From Sphingomonadales bacterium UBA7471 (GTDB lineage: Bacteria > Pseudomonadota > Alphaproteobacteria > Sphingomonadales > Sphingomonadaceae): a DNA stretch of 64,000 nt. Within the stretch, counting starts at the first letter, position 1. The number at the start of each line of letters is the position of its first letter. The notes below the pieces were generated by a model. That model did not search any database and was not told the DNA's origin. It saw only the letters and a program-made list of their open reading frames with translations. The stretch lies in the NCBI GenBank assembly GCA_002479765.1, contig DLOZ01000017.1:1-64000 (forward strand), written 5' to 3'. Positions 34,978 to 43,864 of the stretch are shown piece by piece. A program made the position numbers and the translations under genes.

Positions 34978-36120
34978 ATGGTATCTGTACCCATCACCGT
35001 TGCGCTCATTGTCGCCGCTGGCTCTGGAAGTCGCGTGGGCGGGGATATCCCCAAACAATTTCGTCTGGTACGCGGCAAACCGATGCTGCGGCACAGCTAT
35101 GAAGCGCTGTCCGCGCATCCATCGATTTCCAAGGTTTATGTAGCGATTGGCGCGGGCCAAGAGGCTGACGCTTCCGCAGCACTGCGCGGCCTGCCCGCGG
35201 CGATCTTTGTTCAGGGCGGCGCGACACGGCGGGAAAGCGTGCATTTCGGCCTCAAGGCGATTGCAGCGGGTGGCGGTGCCGACCGGATCCTAATCCATGA
35301 CGCCGCGCGGCCATTTCTGCCCGGCACGGTCATTGATGACCTGATCCACGCGCTCGACGAGGCCCCCGGCGCTGTTCCTGCCCTGCCCGTTGTCGATAGC
35401 CTTTCCAGAGGCGATCAGAATCTGTCCGAAACCGTCGACCGCGCACATCTCTGGCGCATTCAAACGCCGCAGGCCTTCGCCTTCGCCGATATTTTAGCCG
35501 CACACGAAATTTGGACCGGCGACGAGCCCACCGATGACGCCCGCATGCTGATGGCCAGTGGTGGGCAGGTTCGCATCGTTGCGGGATCAGAAGCGCTCAA
35601 TAAATTCACCTTTTCAACCGATTTTGCAGGATCGACTATGCCGTCATTTCGAAGTGGCAATGGATTTGACGTGCATCGCCTCGTCCCCGATGCCGAACTG
35701 TGGCTGTGCGGCGTGCTTATTCCGCATGACAAGGGTCTTGCGGGGCACAGCGATGCGGACGTGGCCATGCATGCGCTCACCGATGCGATCTTGGGTGCCA
35801 TCGCCAAGGGCGACATTGGCGACCATTTTCCGCCGACGGACCCGCAATGGCGCGGGGCATCATCAGACAGGTTTCTGGCCCATGCGATGCAGCTCGCCCG
35901 CGACGACGGCTATGCACTCGCCAATGCCGACGTGACCATCATTTGCGAGCGCCCGAAAATTGGCCCCTTCCGGGGACAGATGCGGCAACGGTTGGCCGAA
36001 ATAATGGCTGTTGATATCGATTGCATATCGGTAAAGGCAACAACCACCGAGATGCTGGGCTTTACAGGCCGCGGCGAAGGCATCGCGGCGCAGGCCACCG
36101 CTACTTTTGAGAAATATTGA
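34978..36120 (+). CDS. ispDF: Bifunctional IspD/IspF isoprenoid enzyme
   Basis: The 380-residue fusion catalyses two MEP-pathway steps. The N-terminal IspD half (VAAGSGSRVGGDIPKQF, then HDAARPF) makes CDP-methylerythritol. The C-terminal IspF half from about Met221 (GNGFDVHRL, GLAGHSDADV, DIGDHFPPTD with zinc-binding Asp and His) cyclises the phosphorylated product. Such fusions are common in alphaproteobacteria and lack the IspE activity that lies between them. The stop codon overlaps the pncC start. It is divergent from dusB with an 82-bp gap. Confidence 0.95.
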   Translation: MVSVPITVALIVAAGSGSRVGGDIPKQFRLVRGKPMLRHSYEALSAHPSISKVYVAIGAGQEADASAALRGLPAAIFVQGGATRRESVHFGLKAIAAGGGADRILIHDAARPFLPGTVIDDLIHALDEAPGAVPALPVVDSLSRGDQNLSETVDRAHLWRIQTPQAFAFADILAAHEIWTGDEPTDDARMLMASGGQVRIVAGSEALNKFTFSTDFAGSTMPSFRSGNGFDVHRLVPDAELWLCGVLIPHDKGLAGHSDADVAMHALTDAILGAIAKGDIGDHFPPTDPQWRGASSDRFLAHAMQLARDDGYALANADVTIICERPKIGPFRGQMRQRLAEIMAVDIDCISVKATTTEMLGFTGRGEGIAAQATATFEKY

Positions 36121-36635
36121 TGATGGAAACCGTTTTACCCGCCGATATCGCGCAAATGGCCGCGCGTGTTGTTGCCGAAAACAAGGCCGCTGGCCGCACT
36201 GTCGCTGTGGCGGAAAGCTGCACGGGTGGGCTGGTGACTGCCGCAATCACCGAAGTCCCGGGCAGCAGCGCCATATTGGGCTCTGGCTATGTCACATATA
36301 GCAACCAAGCCAAAATGACGATGCTGGGCGTCAACGAAGATATTATCGACACCTTTGGTGCTGTGTCGGTCGCGGTCGCATGGGCGATGGCGCAGGGCGC
36401 GTTGAAGAAAAGTGGCGCAGACATTGCCGTGGCGATCAGCGGTGTTGCTGGGCCTGATGGCGGAACCGCAAACAAGCCCGTGGGCACGGTCGTCTTTGCA
36501 GTCGCGCTTAAGGGCCAAAATCCCGAAGACGTAGTCGGCGATAAAAAGGCGTTTGGTGCAGATAAAAGCCGCGCCGATATCCGCGCTTTTGCAACGCTTT
36601 ATGCGCTGGAGCTCTTGCTGCCGCCTGCCCCGTAA
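36120..36635 (+). CDS. pncC: Nicotinamide-nucleotide amidohydrolase (CinA C-terminal domain)
   Basis: The 171-residue protein is the stand-alone CinA C-terminal domain, which deamidates nicotinamide mononucleotide to nicotinate mononucleotide. The active-site motif AVAESCTGGLV with nucleophilic Ser is near residue 35, and SGVAGPDGGTANKPVGTV follows. The ATG at 36120 overlaps the ispDF stop (TGATG); a second ATG at 36123 is equivalent. Its last 37 bp overlap the 3' end of the convergent ratA-like gene. Confidence 0.9.
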   Translation: MMETVLPADIAQMAARVVAENKAAGRTVAVAESCTGGLVTAAITEVPGSSAILGSGYVTYSNQAKMTMLGVNEDIIDTFGAVSVAVAWAMAQGALKKSGADIAVAISGVAGPDGGTANKPVGTVVFAVALKGQNPEDVVGDKKAFGADKSRADIRAFATLYALELLLPPAP

Positions 36636-37057
36636 AGTTCATCCGCACGGTCGATAAAGGCCGTCGTCATTTTGCGCAGGGCTGAATCAAAAAACTGTCC
36701 GGCCAGTGCCTCAAACACACGGTTGCGGAATGAAAAATCCACGGTGAAATCCACGATTGATCCACCGCCCGCGACATCTTCAAATGTCCAAGCGTTATGC
36801 AAATGCTTCATTGGGCCGTCGAGATAATCCACGACAATCGACGAATGCGGGGTTTTGACGACCCGGCTGCTGAAGGTTTCCCGAAGCGATTTGAAGCCGA
36901 CAATCATGTCCGCCAGCATCTCGCCTTCTTCATCCTTGCGAATGCGGATGGCACTGACCCACGGTAAAAATTCGGGATAGCGCGCCACATCGGTCACCAG
37001 ATTGTACATTTGTTCCGCATTATGCGGCAAATGACGGCGTTCGTGATGATGCGGCAT
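36599..37057 (-). CDS. Coenzyme Q-binding START-domain protein (COQ10/RatA family)
   Basis: The 152-residue single-domain protein matches the polyketide cyclase/START fold seen in COQ10 and RatA: AEQMYNLVTDVARYPEFLPWV near the N-terminus, SRV..., then FSFRNRVFEALAGQFFD near the C-terminus. In alphaproteobacteria and mitochondria such proteins bind ubiquinone and support respiration; the RatA toxin role applies only to some. The start is the ATG at 37057, 7 bp after lipA, so the two are an operon. The 3' end overlaps pncC tail-to-tail by 37 bp. The COQ10-like role is inferred from lineage. Confidence 0.85.
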   Translation of the reverse strand: MPHHHERRHLPHNAEQMYNLVTDVARYPEFLPWVSAIRIRKDEEGEMLADMIVGFKSLRETFSSRVVKTPHSSIVVDYLDGPMKHLHNAWTFEDVAGGGSIVDFTVDFSFRNRVFEALAGQFFDSALRKMTTAFIDRADELYGAGGSKSSSA

Positions 37058-37064
37058 TGGGCTG

Positions 37065-37991
37065 TTACCGCTTTTTGGCCAACTGTGCCGCGCGCGCATC
37101 GCGCATTTTCGCAAAATCATCGCCCGCGTGATAGCTCGACCGCGTGAGCGGGCTGGCTGCAACCAGCAGGAAACCCTTCGCACGGGCAATCGCCGCATAT
37201 GCGTCAAATGCCGCTGGCGTCACAAAGTCCATAACCTTTGTGTGCTTGGGCGTTGGCTGCAAATATTGGCCCATCGTCAGGAAGTCGATATCCGCGCTGC
37301 GCATGTCATCCATGACCTGATGCACTTCCATCCGCTCTTCGCCCAAGCCAAGCATAACGCCCGACTTGGTAAAAATGGACGGGTCGTGGCGCTTTACGGT
37401 CTCCAGCAATCGCAATGATGCGTAATAACGCGCACCGGGCCGGATCGTCGGATATAGGCGCGGAACAGTCTCCAAATTGTGGTTATACACATCCGGCCGC
37501 GCCGTCACGATGGCCTCAACCGCCGATTGCGCCTTGTTCCGGAAATCCGGCGTCAGGATTTCAATCGTGGTGTTGGGTGTATTGCGACGCAGCGCTTCGA
37601 TCACCTTCACAAACTGGCTCGCGCCACCATCGGGCAAATCATCGCGATCGACCGATGTAATGACGATATGTTCAAGTCCCATTTTCGCGGCCGCAATCGC
37701 CACATGCTCTGGCTCCAACGGATCGACCGCGCGCGGCATTCCGGTTTTGACGTTGCAAAAGGCACATGCCCGGGTGCACACATCGCCGAGGATCATCACG
37801 GTTGCGTGCTTTTTGGTCCAACATTCCCCGATATTTGGGCAAGCCGCCTCTTCGCACACGGTGTTCAAATTCAAGTCCCGCATCAACTTGCGGGTCTCGT
37901 TAAACCCCGCGCCAGTAGGTGCTTTGACGCGGATCCAATCCGGCTTGCGTTCGCGCACGGGGCGCTCGGGTATCGATATCGGAACGTTCAT
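37065..37991 (-). CDS. lipA: Lipoyl synthase
   Basis: The 308-residue radical-SAM enzyme inserts two sulfurs into octanoyl-lysine to form lipoyl groups. The auxiliary cluster motif is CEEAACPNIGEC and the radical-SAM motif CTRACAFC. The C-terminal end contains the third auxiliary-cluster serine in PLTRSSYHAG. The ATG at 37991 starts MNVPISIPERP; a TTG at 38018 is in frame but unlikely. It supplies the cofactor for PdhC and PdhB in this window. It is divergent from sbtA. Confidence 0.95.
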   Translation of the reverse strand: MNVPISIPERPVRERKPDWIRVKAPTGAGFNETRKLMRDLNLNTVCEEAACPNIGECWTKKHATVMILGDVCTRACAFCNVKTGMPRAVDPLEPEHVAIAAAKMGLEHIVITSVDRDDLPDGGASQFVKVIEALRRNTPNTTIEILTPDFRNKAQSAVEAIVTARPDVYNHNLETVPRLYPTIRPGARYYASLRLLETVKRHDPSIFTKSGVMLGLGEERMEVHQVMDDMRSADIDFLTMGQYLQPTPKHTKVMDFVTPAAFDAYAAIARAKGFLLVAASPLTRSSYHAGDDFAKMRDARAAQLAKKR

Positions 37992-38015
37992 AGCTATCGG
38001 ATAGCCGCCATGCCT

Positions 38016-38038
38016 CAACTTGCCAACTGCAACTTGCC
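38016..38038. promoter_or_regulatory. Direct repeat CAACTTGCC x2 in the lipA/sbtA gap
   Basis: CAACTTGCC occurs at 38016-38024 and again at 38030-38038, a 14-bp centre spacing, in the 81-bp divergent gap. It could be an operator for the bicarbonate operon or lipA. No regulator gene is adjacent, and chance cannot be excluded. Confidence 0.3.
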
Positions 38039-38072
38039 TGCTATGGGTTGCAAAATTCGCAAAGAGGTTATG

Positions 38073-39026
38073 ATGATAATCGACACATTGACGTCGCCGG
38101 TAATTCTCTTTTTTGTCCTCGGCTTCATTGCTGCCGCACTCAAGTCCGACCTCAGCATTCCCGAAGCCTTCGCAAAAGCCATGTCCATCTATCTGATGGC
38201 GGCCATTGGCTTAAAGGGCGGCGTTGAGGTTTCCAACAGCGGGGTCACTGCAGAAGTGGCCGCTGCCGCCTTGGCAGGCCTTGCCCTCAGCTTTCTTTTG
38301 CCGGTCATCGCCTTTGCTTTACTTAGGCAATTTGGCGGGCTTTCCAAAGTCGACGCCGGCGCGGTTGCCGCACATTATGGCTCCGTCAGCGTGGTTACGT
38401 TTGTCACCGCAAAGGAAATTCTTACGGGCCAAGGTCTCGGTCCAGCAGGCTATATGGTCGCCGTTCTGGCATTGATGGAAACCCCGGCCATTATTTCGGG
38501 CCTCATGCTTGCGCGGCGTGGCGACACAGATACGGGCGAAAAATCCTCGACGCCATGGCACGAAGTCCTGACCAATGCGTCGGTGATGATTTTGGTCGGC
38601 AGCTTTGTCATTGGTATTGTCGCCGGCAGCGATGGCTTCGCACCGATCAAGCCGCTGTTCGACACCGGATTCCGCGGCGTACTGTGCTTGTTCCTGCTCG
38701 ATATGGGGCTGATCGCCGCACGGCGGCTTATGCAGTCGCGCAAGATGAACCTCCGCTTGGTTAGCCTCGCTATTGTCATACCTTTATTAAACGGTGCAAT
38801 TGGTACTATTGTTGGAACATTGGTCGGGCTGGACGTGGCGTCCGCCGCAACGCTTGGCATCTTGGCGGCCAGTGCATCCTACATCGCCGTTCCAGCAGCG
38901 ATGCGGCTTGCCCTACCCAAAGCAGACCCCGGCATTTACCTCAGCATGTCACTGGGCGTGACCTTTCCTTTCAACATCATCTTTGGCATCAGCATTTTTG
39001 CGGCATTCGCCAAAGCAATAGGATGA
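38073..39026 (+). CDS. sbtA: Sodium-dependent bicarbonate permease, SbtA-like
   Basis: The 317-residue membrane protein has about ten TM segments in two inverted halves. Recognisable stretches are SIYLMAAIGLKGGVEV, AAHYGSVSVVTFVTA with small polar residues of a substrate site, and LDMGLIAARR. This is the SbtA/DUF897 family; cyanobacterial SbtA imports HCO3- with Na+. GAGG lies 5 nt before the ATG at 38073 (the ATG at 38070 is too close). It is followed by an SbtB-like PII protein, a beta-carbonic anhydrase and a flavin oxidase, all within a few bases, so bicarbonate is a strong guess for the substrate. Confidence 0.85.
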   Translation: MIIDTLTSPVILFFVLGFIAAALKSDLSIPEAFAKAMSIYLMAAIGLKGGVEVSNSGVTAEVAAAALAGLALSFLLPVIAFALLRQFGGLSKVDAGAVAAHYGSVSVVTFVTAKEILTGQGLGPAGYMVAVLALMETPAIISGLMLARRGDTDTGEKSSTPWHEVLTNASVMILVGSFVIGIVAGSDGFAPIKPLFDTGFRGVLCLFLLDMGLIAARRLMQSRKMNLRLVSLAIVIPLLNGAIGTIVGTLVGLDVASAATLGILAASASYIAVPAAMRLALPKADPGIYLSMSLGVTFPFNIIFGISIFAAFAKAIG

Positions 39027-39029
39027 TTT

Positions 39030-39341
39030 ATGATTCAAACTGTCAGCCGTAAGCGGATCGAAATTCTGGTGGATACGCCGCTCGTGCCGCGGGTTGTCGC
39101 GCAACTGAAAGCGGTCGACATATCTGGCTGGAGCGTCATCCACGTTGACTCTGGCGGTGGCCGCGCTGGCGCATGGCAGCATGACGATGTCACAGGAGCG
39201 AGCGCAAAGACGATTGTGCTGGCTATCGCATCCGAAGCCAAAACATCCGGATTGATTGAGGCGATTGCGCCATTGCTCGACAGCTATGGGATGCTGCTCA
39301 CCATCGGCGATGTGCAGGTTGTGCGCGGAGAAAGATTTTAA
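39030..39341 (+). CDS. sbtB: PII-like SbtB regulator of bicarbonate uptake
   Basis: The 103-residue protein has a PII-like ferredoxin fold: RKRIEILVDTPLVPRVVAQLK for the first beta-alpha, then GWSVIHVDSGGGRAGAW in the T-loop position, and VQVVRGERF at the end. SbtB proteins form trimers that bind adenine nucleotides (AMP, cAMP, c-di-AMP) and plug or gate SbtA. The C-terminal Cys-Gly-Pro-x-Gly-Cys R-loop of cyanobacterial SbtB is absent. It starts 4 bp after sbtA and overlaps the carbonic anhydrase start (TAATG), supporting co-translation. Confidence 0.85.
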   Translation: MIQTVSRKRIEILVDTPLVPRVVAQLKAVDISGWSVIHVDSGGGRAGAWQHDDVTGASAKTIVLAIASEAKTSGLIEAIAPLLDSYGMLLTIGDVQVVRGERF

Positions 39342-39964
39342 TGCCCGAATTTGCTGTTCTGGTTGAAGGATATCGCCGCTTCAAATCCGACGCTTATGTC
39401 CGCCAGAAAGCGCGCTATGATGAGCTCGCAAATGACGGTCAGTCACCCCCCATCATGATCATTTCCTGCTGTGACAGCAGGGTCGATCCGGCCACCGTGT
39501 TTGACACAACGCCCGGTCAAGTGTTCGCGTTACGCAACGTGGCGAGCCTTGTTCCCCCGTATGAAATCGGCGGGGGGCTGCATGGCGTGTCTGCGGCGAT
39601 TGAATTTGGTGTATTGGGGTTGGAAGTGCGGCACATTGTTGTGCTGGGTCACGCCCAATGCGGCGGCATTAAAGCGTCGTTGGAAGGTGCGAATATCGGC
39701 CAGGGGGGGCACAGCTTCATTGATGGCTGGGTCGACATCATCCGCCCTGCCCGCGAAAAGATTTTAGCGTCGGCATCTGACGACCCGCAACATGATTTGG
39801 AACTGGACGCCATAAGGGTGAGTTTGAAAAATCTGCGCACATTTCCATTCATTGCAGAGCGTGAGCAATCCGGGCAGCTGAAGCTACATGGTGCCTATTT
39901 CGGCATCGCCGATGGCATCCTACACGTTCTCAATGACCAGACCGACATATTCGAGGCACAATGA
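39341..39964 (+). CDS. Beta-carbonic anhydrase
   Basis: The 207-residue enzyme interconverts CO2 and bicarbonate. Zinc ligands are Cys43, His104 and Cys107 (SCCDSR and GHAQCGG), with the Asp45-Arg47 dyad intact. It lacks a signal peptide and is cytoplasmic. Its ATG overlaps the sbtB stop and its TGA overlaps the next gene's ATG (ATGA). Together with SbtA and SbtB it would maintain a bicarbonate/CO2 balance, for example for carboxylases such as propionyl-CoA carboxylase; that link is inference. Confidence 0.93.
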   Translation: MPEFAVLVEGYRRFKSDAYVRQKARYDELANDGQSPPIMIISCCDSRVDPATVFDTTPGQVFALRNVASLVPPYEIGGGLHGVSAAIEFGVLGLEVRHIVVLGHAQCGGIKASLEGANIGQGGHSFIDGWVDIIRPAREKILASASDDPQHDLELDAIRVSLKNLRTFPFIAEREQSGQLKLHGAYFGIADGILHVLNDQTDIFEAQ

Positions 39965-40590
39965 CCCATCAGCTTGCCTTGCCAGCCTATTATAACGACC
40001 TTGACGCAAGTTTTGCCGAAGCGTGGAATGTGGTTGAAGCCGGTGTAACGGACCGGAAGAGTCCCGCACACACACCAACAGTCGGTACCGTTGATACAGA
40101 CGGCACGCCGCACTTGCGCATCATGATCCTGCGCGAAGTGTCGCGTGATCTTCGAACCTTGCGCTTTCACACCGACGCACGGTCCGACAAAATTGCGCAA
40201 TTGGAGCACAAAGCGGCGACGAGCGTTTTGGTCTATGACGCGGCGGCAAAGGCGCAGATTCGGCTGTCTGGTCGCGCACAAATTGCCGGCAATGGCGATG
40301 TCGCAGATACGGCCTGGTCCGGTTCAACGGCATTTGCCCGCCGCTGTTACATGGCCGAAGCTGCGCCCGGCACGCCGATTGCGCAACCGTCTTCAGGATT
40401 GCCCGATTGGATTGAAGGCAAACAACCGAAAGAAGATCAATTGGCCGATTACCGCGGCAATTTCGCGGCTTTGCTGTTTCAGGCGGACCGCATCGAATGG
40501 CTATATCTGGCCAATGCCGGGCACCGGCGCGCACGATGGCATTGGGACCAAACGCAAAATCTATGGCTTGGGAACTGGCTAGTTCCCTAA
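39961..40590 (+). CDS. Pyridoxamine 5'-phosphate oxidase-family flavoprotein
   Basis: The 209-residue protein has the split-barrel FMN-binding fold: PTVGTVDTDGTPHLRIMILREV corresponds to the FMN-contacting strands, LRFHTDARSDKIAQLE follows, and the family C-terminal RIEWLYL...HRRARW region is present. It belongs to the Alr4036-like group rather than classical PdxH, lacking the full PdxH C-terminal signature. The activity is unknown. It overlaps the carbonic anhydrase by 4 bp, making it the fourth gene of the sbtA operon; why a flavin oxidase is coupled there is unclear. Confidence 0.8.
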   Translation: MTHQLALPAYYNDLDASFAEAWNVVEAGVTDRKSPAHTPTVGTVDTDGTPHLRIMILREVSRDLRTLRFHTDARSDKIAQLEHKAATSVLVYDAAAKAQIRLSGRAQIAGNGDVADTAWSGSTAFARRCYMAEAAPGTPIAQPSSGLPDWIEGKQPKEDQLADYRGNFAALLFQADRIEWLYLANAGHRRARWHWDQTQNLWLGNWLVP

Positions 40591-40622
40591 ACCGCGTCAC
40601 ATTATCCTAATGGCTAAAGCGC

Positions 40623-40654
40623 CCTCCTCTGCTGCATTGGCGTTGCAGAGGAGG
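40623..40654. terminator. Inverted repeat between the flavin oxidase and ettA
   Basis: CCTCCTCTGC (40623-40632) and GCAGAGGAGG (40645-40654) form a perfect 10-bp stem with a 12-nt loop in the convergent gap. There is no T-run, so intrinsic termination is uncertain. Confidence 0.45.
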
Positions 40655-40672
40655 CGGCGCTTCATATGGGCA

Positions 40673-42352
40673 TTAACGCGTCATCTTCTTATAGGTTGCG
40701 CGATGTGGACGGGTGGCTTCGTCGCCAAGGCGGGCAATTTTGTCTTCTTCATAGGATTCAAAGTTGCCTTCGAACCATTCGACATGGCTGTCGCCTTCAA
40801 ACGCCAAAATGTGCGTTGCAAGACGGTCAAGGAAGAAGCGGTCATGGCTGATGACCACGGCGCAACCGGCGAAGCTTTCCAACGCTTCTTCCAGTGCCGA
40901 CAATGTTTCAACGTCCAAATCGTTGGTCGGTTCGTCGAGCAGAAGCACGTTGCCGCCTTGCTTCAACATCTTGGCCATGTGCACGCGGTTACGTTCACCA
41001 CCGGACAATAAACCAACTTTTTTCTGCTGGTCAGTCCCCTTGAAATTGAACGCACCAACATAAGCGCGGGTCGGCGTTTCATGCTTGCCCAATTTCATAA
41101 AGTCGGCGCCGCCGGAAATTTCTTCCCACACATTTTTGTTGGGGTCGAGATCATCGCGGCTTTGGTCGACAAAGCCCAAACGCACGGTTTCACCGATTTC
41201 GATTTCACCCGAATCCGGAACTTCCTGACCAGTGATCAGGCGGAACAAGGTCGATTTACCCGCACCGTTCGGACCAATGACGCCCACAATGCCGCCCTGC
41301 GGAATGGTGAAGGACAGATTTTCAAAGAGCAATTTGTCACCATAAGCTTTGGTGACATTCTTCACCTCAATAACCTTGCTGCCCAAACGCTCGGGCGTCT
41401 GGATAACAATCTGCGCCTTGCCGGGTGCACGGTTTTCCTGCGCCTCGACCAGCTGGTCAAAGGATTTGATACGCGCTTTCGATTTGGTTTGCCGGGCCTT
41501 TGGACTTTGCCGGATCCACTCCAGCTCGTCCTTAATCGCCTTTTGACGGCCAGCGTCTTCCCGCGATTCCTGCTCCAGACGCTTCGCCTTCTTTTCAAGA
41601 TAGGTCGAATAATTGCCTTCATAGACAAAGTAACGACCGCGATCGAGCTCGAGGATCCAGCTGACGACATTGTCCAAGAAATAGCGATCGTGGGTCACGA
41701 GGATGACGTTGCCCTTATAATCCACCAAATGCTTTTCCAGCCACGCAACGGACTCTGCGTCCAAATGGTTGGTTGGTTCGTCGAGCAGCAATATGTCGGG
41801 CTTTTCCAGCAAAAGCCGCGTCAGCGCGATACGGCGCTTTTCACCGCCCGAAAGGCTGGTGACAGGGCTGTCGCCGGGAGGGCAACGTAGCGCGTCCATA
41901 GCAAGCTCCAGTTGGCTATCGAGCGACCAGCCATCAACGGCATCAATCTTTTCCTGAAGCGTGCCCATTTCTTCCATGAGCGCGTCAAAGTCGGCATCTT
42001 CGGGCGGATCGCCCATGATGGTCGAAATCTCGTTGAAACGATCCACAAGGTCGGCGACCGCGCGCACGCCGTCCATGACGTTTTCCTTGACCGTTTTGTT
42101 CGGATCAAGCTCTGGCTCCTGCGCCAGATAGCCAACGCGGATATGTTCGCCGGGCCACGCTTCGCCTGTAAACTCTGTATCCATTCCGGCCATGATTTTC
42201 ATCAGCGTGGATTTACCCGTGCCGTTTGGCCCAACGATGCCGATCTTTGCATCCGGATAGAATTGCAGATTGATGTTGTTGAGGACGGGCTTGCTTGCGC
42301 CGGGGAAGGTTTTCGTCATTCCCTTCATTACGAAGCTATATTGGGCTGCCAT
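40673..42352 (-). CDS. ettA: Energy-dependent translational throttle ABC-F ATPase
   Basis: The 559-residue ABC-F protein has two ATPase domains (GPNGTGKST and GPNGAGKST Walker A; LSGGEKRRIALTRL and LSGGERNRVHMAK signatures; LLLDEPTNHLD and LLLDEPTNDLD) and no TM segments. The arm and P-site tRNA interaction motif region lies in the linker (KKAKRLEQESRED through RQTKSKARIKSF). EttA gates ribosomes into the elongation cycle according to ATP/ADP. It is a single gene, convergent with the sbtA operon and divergent from the M28 peptidase. Length and order match EttA rather than Uup. Confidence 0.94.
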   Translation of the reverse strand: MAAQYSFVMKGMTKTFPGASKPVLNNINLQFYPDAKIGIVGPNGTGKSTLMKIMAGMDTEFTGEAWPGEHIRVGYLAQEPELDPNKTVKENVMDGVRAVADLVDRFNEISTIMGDPPEDADFDALMEEMGTLQEKIDAVDGWSLDSQLELAMDALRCPPGDSPVTSLSGGEKRRIALTRLLLEKPDILLLDEPTNHLDAESVAWLEKHLVDYKGNVILVTHDRYFLDNVVSWILELDRGRYFVYEGNYSTYLEKKAKRLEQESREDAGRQKAIKDELEWIRQSPKARQTKSKARIKSFDQLVEAQENRAPGKAQIVIQTPERLGSKVIEVKNVTKAYGDKLLFENLSFTIPQGGIVGVIGPNGAGKSTLFRLITGQEVPDSGEIEIGETVRLGFVDQSRDDLDPNKNVWEEISGGADFMKLGKHETPTRAYVGAFNFKGTDQQKKVGLLSGGERNRVHMAKMLKQGGNVLLLDEPTNDLDVETLSALEEALESFAGCAVVISHDRFFLDRLATHILAFEGDSHVEWFEGNFESYEEDKIARLGDEATRPHRATYKKMTR

Positions 42353-42466
42353 GGGCTTTAATTCCTGTGTTGCATTACTTTTGATTTGGCCGCTTCCCTA
42401 GCTATCTGCGCGTTTCGCCGCAAGGTGGGATTGCAAATCCCGACGATGCGATTAAGCCTGCCAAGC

Positions 42467-43864
42467 ATGAAGAAAAACATCCTATTGCTCGCCGCAGCCT
42501 CCACGCTGTTCCTTTCGCCATCACTCGCCCTTAGCGCACCTGCGTCGCCCGACAGTGCTGCCATCGCATCGATCCGCGACAAAGCGTATCAGAGTGACAG
42601 TTTTGCCTATGACATTGTCGAAGGGCTCACGACCGAAATCGGCCCACGCCAAGGCGGCACCGAAGCCGAAGCCCGCGCGCGGGCGTGGTCGGTCAACAAG
42701 CTGAAGGCGCTGGGTTTTGATAATGTCCGCATCGAAGAATATCAGATGCCCACATGGGTGCGCGGCGAAGAAACCGCATCCGTCGTCGCGCCCTTTCCGC
42801 AGAAACTGGCCATTGCCGCATTGGGCAATAGCGGCAGCACCGGTGAAGCCGGGCTGGAAGCTGAAATCGTATATTTCCCGACGATTGATGATCTACGTGC
42901 AGCGCCCGATGGCAGCTTGAAAGGCAAGATTGCCTTTGTGAGCCACAATATGAAAGCCACGCAGGACGGCAGCAGCTACGGCGCATTTGGCCCTGCCCGC
43001 TTTGTTGGCCCGAACATTGCCGCGAAAAAGGGTGCGGCGGCCATCGTTATCCGGTCCATCGGAACCGATTATCATCGCAACCCGCACACCGGGAATACCA
43101 ACTTTGAACCGGGTGTCACGCCCATTCCGGCAGGTGCATTGTCGATACCCGACGCTGAAAATCTGGAGCGGATGATCGCGCGCGGCAAGCCGGTGCGGTT
43201 GAAACTAAAGCTAACCCCAAAAAATGTCGGGATGCAGACGTCGGGCAATGTTTTGGCCGAGGTTAAGGGTTCGAACCCCGATCTGCCCATGATTGTCATC
43301 GCCTGCCATCTGGATAGCTGGGACCTTGGGACCGGCGCCATTGATGACGCTGCAGGTTGCGGTATCATCGGGGCCGCGGCCAAGCATTTGCAATCGATGG
43401 GTCAACCCAAGCGCACCGTGCGCCTGTTGTGGGCTGGCGCGGAAGAAGTCGGCATTTGGGGTGGCCGGGATTATGGCGCGAAGCACGCCAATGAGCCACA
43501 TGCCCTCGCCATGGAATCGGATTTTGGCGCTGGCAAAGTCTGGGCCGTGGATTTCCGCCTGCCCGAAAGCGCGTCTGCACTTCGCGGTCAGATTGTTTCG
43601 GCATTGGCCCCATTGGGCGTGGTACCGCGCAAGGAATTGGCCGGCGGCGGCGCGGATGTTGGCGCGATCATCGCGGCGCAAAAATTGGGCATCATTGACC
43701 TGCAGCAAGATGGCACGAAATATTTCGATCTGCACCACACGCCGGATGACACGCTCGACAAGATCGACAAAGCCGAATTGCGCCAAAACGTCGCGGCATG
43801 GGTTGCAACCTTGGCGCTCGTTGCAAATTATGACGGCGAACTAAAGCCAGAGGCGGCGCGTTGA
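42467..43864 (+). CDS. Secreted M28-family zinc metallopeptidase
   Basis: The 465-residue protein has a signal peptide (ILLLAAASTLFLSPSLALS), then a PA-domain-like insertion around 130-240 and an M28 catalytic domain. Metal ligands are visible in HLDSWDLGTGAIDDAAG (His, Asp), WAGAEEVG (general base and ligand Glu), ESDFG (Asp) and HHTPDDT (His). Similar to plasma glutamate carboxypeptidase, it would release amino acids from peptides in the periplasm. I start at 42467 so that the signal peptide is N-terminal; upstream in-frame starts at 42386 and 42446 lack ribosome sites. The TTG of the lipoprotein overlaps its stop. Confidence 0.88.
   Translation: MKKNILLLAAASTLFLSPSLALSAPASPDSAAIASIRDKAYQSDSFAYDIVEGLTTEIGPRQGGTEAEARARAWSVNKLKALGFDNVRIEEYQMPTWVRGEETASVVAPFPQKLAIAALGNSGSTGEAGLEAEIVYFPTIDDLRAAPDGSLKGKIAFVSHNMKATQDGSSYGAFGPARFVGPNIAAKKGAAAIVIRSIGTDYHRNPHTGNTNFEPGVTPIPAGALSIPDAENLERMIARGKPVRLKLKLTPKNVGMQTSGNVLAEVKGSNPDLPMIVIACHLDSWDLGTGAIDDAAGCGIIGAAAKHLQSMGQPKRTVRLLWAGAEEVGIWGGRDYGAKHANEPHALAMESDFGAGKVWAVDFRLPESASALRGQIVSALAPLGVVPRKELAGGGADVGAIIAAQKLGIIDLQQDGTKYFDLHHTPDDTLDKIDKAELRQNVAAWVATLALVANYDGELKPEAAR

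Noticed and set aside
39030..39341. Treating the small protein as a GlnB/GlnK nitrogen PII
   Set aside because: It lacks the GlnB signature and the uridylylated Tyr51 T-loop; the SbtA and carbonic anhydrase neighbours fit SbtB better.
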